In this document: positions 19,771 to 20,864 of the stretch, one piece after another
How positions within the stretch are numbered: the first letter of the stretch is position 1
Layout: each line of letters begins with the position of its first letter
Assembly: GCA_002358875.1 (NCBI GenBank)
Contig: DEPS01000053.1
Coordinates: forward strand, 159 to 21,022
From: Lachnospiraceae bacterium UBA3386
GTDB taxonomy: Bacteria > Bacillota > Clostridia > Lachnospirales > Lachnospiraceae
Reading direction: 5' to 3'
Length of the DNA stretch: 20,864 nucleotides
Program-made: the position numbers and the translations under genes
Notes under the pieces: model-generated
Databases searched by the model: none
What the model was told of the DNA's origin: nothing
The model's input: only the letters and a program-made list of their open reading frames with translations

Positions 19771-20864
19771 ATGATTTCCTGGAATAACCTTGACACACTG
19801 GCTGTATACGAAAAGTTCCTTGCTCTGAAGGGAAAAGTCAATCTCGTGGAAGCCATGTCCGGAGAGAGCGGCGCGGAGCGCGTCGCAAAGTACAGCGTCC
19901 CCATGGCCTGCGGAATGAAATATAACTTTGCCGCAAAAGCAGTTGACGACGATGTCCTCGCCGTGCTCGCCGAGCTGGCAAAGGAGCAGCAGCTGATTGA
20001 AAAATATCAGGAGCTTCTGAACGGCGCCGTGATCAACACCGGCGAAAAGCGCCTGGTCCTCCACCAGCTCTGCCGCGGGCAGCTCGGAAATGACGTCATC
20101 GCGGACGGCGTCAACAAGCGCGACTTCTATGTCTCCCAGCAGAAGAAGGTCGCAGCCTTTGCTGAAAAGGTCTACTCAGGCGAGATCACAAACGCGGCCG
20201 GCGAAAAATTCACCACTGTCGTGCAGATCGGCATCGGCGGAAGCGACCTCGGCCCCCGCGCCATCTACCTCGCCCTCGAGAACTGGGCAAAGAAGAACAA
20301 TACGCTCAAACTCCAGGCCCGCTTTATCAGCAACGTCGATCCCGACGACGCGGCGGCTGTCCTGAAATCCGTTGATATTCCTCATTCCCTCTTCATCGTC
20401 GTCTCCAAATCCGGCACGACCCTGGAGACCCTGACAAACGAGTCCTTCGTCCGCAACGCATTGAAGGACGCAGGCGTGGATCCTTCGAAGCACATGCTCG
20501 CCGTCACCAGCCAGACCTCCCCGCTGGCCTCCAGCACTGACTATCTGGAAGCCTTCTTTATGGACGACTACATCGGCGGACGCTTCTCCTCATCCTCATG
20601 TGTGGGCGGCGCCATCCTTTCCCTGGCCTTCGGCCCGGAGACCTTCGCCCGCATCATGAACGGCGCTGCCGAAGCTGACAAGACAGCCCTCAACCCCGAC
20701 ATCCTGCAGAACGCCGCCCTCCTCGATGCCCTGATCGGCGTCTACGAGCGCAACGTCGAAGGATATCTGTGCACGGCCGTCCTTCCTTACTCCCAGGCCC
20801 TGTCCCGCTTCCCTGCCCACCTGCAGCAGCTCGACATGGAGTCCAACGGCAAGTCCGTCAACCG
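19771..20864 (+). CDS. pgi: Glucose-6-phosphate isomerase (3'-partial)
   Basis: The frame opens at ATG 19771, with AAAGGAGG at 19754-19761, and stays open to the right edge (364 complete codons). It interconverts fructose-6-phosphate and glucose-6-phosphate in the cytoplasm. Motifs are the SIS-domain loop VVQIGIGGSDLGPRAIY, FISNVDPDDAAAVL, the phosphate loop VVSKSGTTLET, the family signature DDYIGGRFSSSS, and FPAHLQQLDMESNGKSVN at the window end. It lies 141 nt after the sorbitol PTS gene with no recognisable terminator between, so co-transcription is likely and would connect sorbitol-derived fructose-6-phosphate to the hexose-phosphate pool. The C-terminal part with the catalytic His/Lys region is outside the window. 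Confidence 0.93.
   Translation, partial: MISWNNLDTLAVYEKFLALKGKVNLVEAMSGESGAERVAKYSVPMACGMKYNFAAKAVDDDVLAVLAELAKEQQLIEKYQELLNGAVINTGEKRLVLHQLCRGQLGNDVIADGVNKRDFYVSQQKKVAAFAEKVYSGEITNAAGEKFTTVVQIGIGGSDLGPRAIYLALENWAKKNNTLKLQARFISNVDPDDAAAVLKSVDIPHSLFIVVSKSGTTLETLTNESFVRNALKDAGVDPSKHMLAVTSQTSPLASSTDYLEAFFMDDYIGGRFSSSSCVGGAILSLAFGPETFARIMNGAAEADKTALNPDILQNAALLDALIGVYERNVEGYLCTAVLPYSQALSRFPAHLQQLDMESNGKSVN

Overview
The window looks like chromosomal DNA from a GC-rich Bacillota, most likely a Lachnospiraceae-type Clostridia. This is inferred from strong AGGAGG-type ribosome binding sites, L,D-transpeptidases with choline-binding-type wall repeats, a TelA/XpaC pair, a QueT transporter, and a Lactobacillus/Clostridium-style gut (sorbitol) operon with GutM. 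No IS elements, CRISPR arrays, rRNA or tRNA genes were seen.

Layout. (1) 1-4993, plus strand: a surface-glycosylation cassette, cut at the left edge. It holds a GT2 polyprenyl-phosphate sugar transferase, an ATP-grasp ligase, two half-size EamA/SMR membrane proteins resembling an ArnE/ArnF flippase, and a GtrII-like membrane glycosyltransferase, closed by a strong hairpin terminator at 5008-5050. (2) 5102-7147, minus strand: two tandem paralogous secreted L,D-transpeptidases with wall-binding repeats. (3) 7571-10471, minus strand: xpaC followed by telA. (4) 10857-11132, plus strand: an orphan HicB-like protein with its own promoter and a structured leader. (5) 11484-13023, minus strand: cysK then queT. 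A shared terminator and a 20-bp-period repeat array lie between hicB and queT. (6) 13475-14503, plus strand: an HTH - GHKL ATPase - DUF4325 (STAS-like) regulator behind short direct repeats. (7) 14766-20864, plus strand: a sorbitol utilisation region. It contains a truncated PRD/EIIB/EIIA regulator (gutR-like) with an in-frame amber codon upstream, a terminator, a structured leader, gutF (sorbitol-6-phosphate dehydrogenase), gutM, one gene fusing the GutA(EIIC) and GutE(EIIBC) subunits, and pgi, which runs off the right edge.

How the genes work together. In the left cassette the GT2 enzyme would charge undecaprenyl phosphate with a sugar, the paired small membrane proteins would flip it, and the GtrII-like enzyme would transfer it outside the membrane. 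The ATP-grasp enzyme could modify the sugar or acceptor. In the right region, sorbitol imported and phosphorylated by the fused PTS protein would be oxidised by GutF to fructose-6-phosphate, which Pgi links to glucose-6-phosphate. No EIIA (GutB) gene is present in the window.

Most notable: the GT2/ATP-grasp/small-transporter-pair/GtrII cassette, the HTH-GHKL-DUF4325 regulator, the EIIC-EIIB-EIIC fusion, and the degraded gutR.
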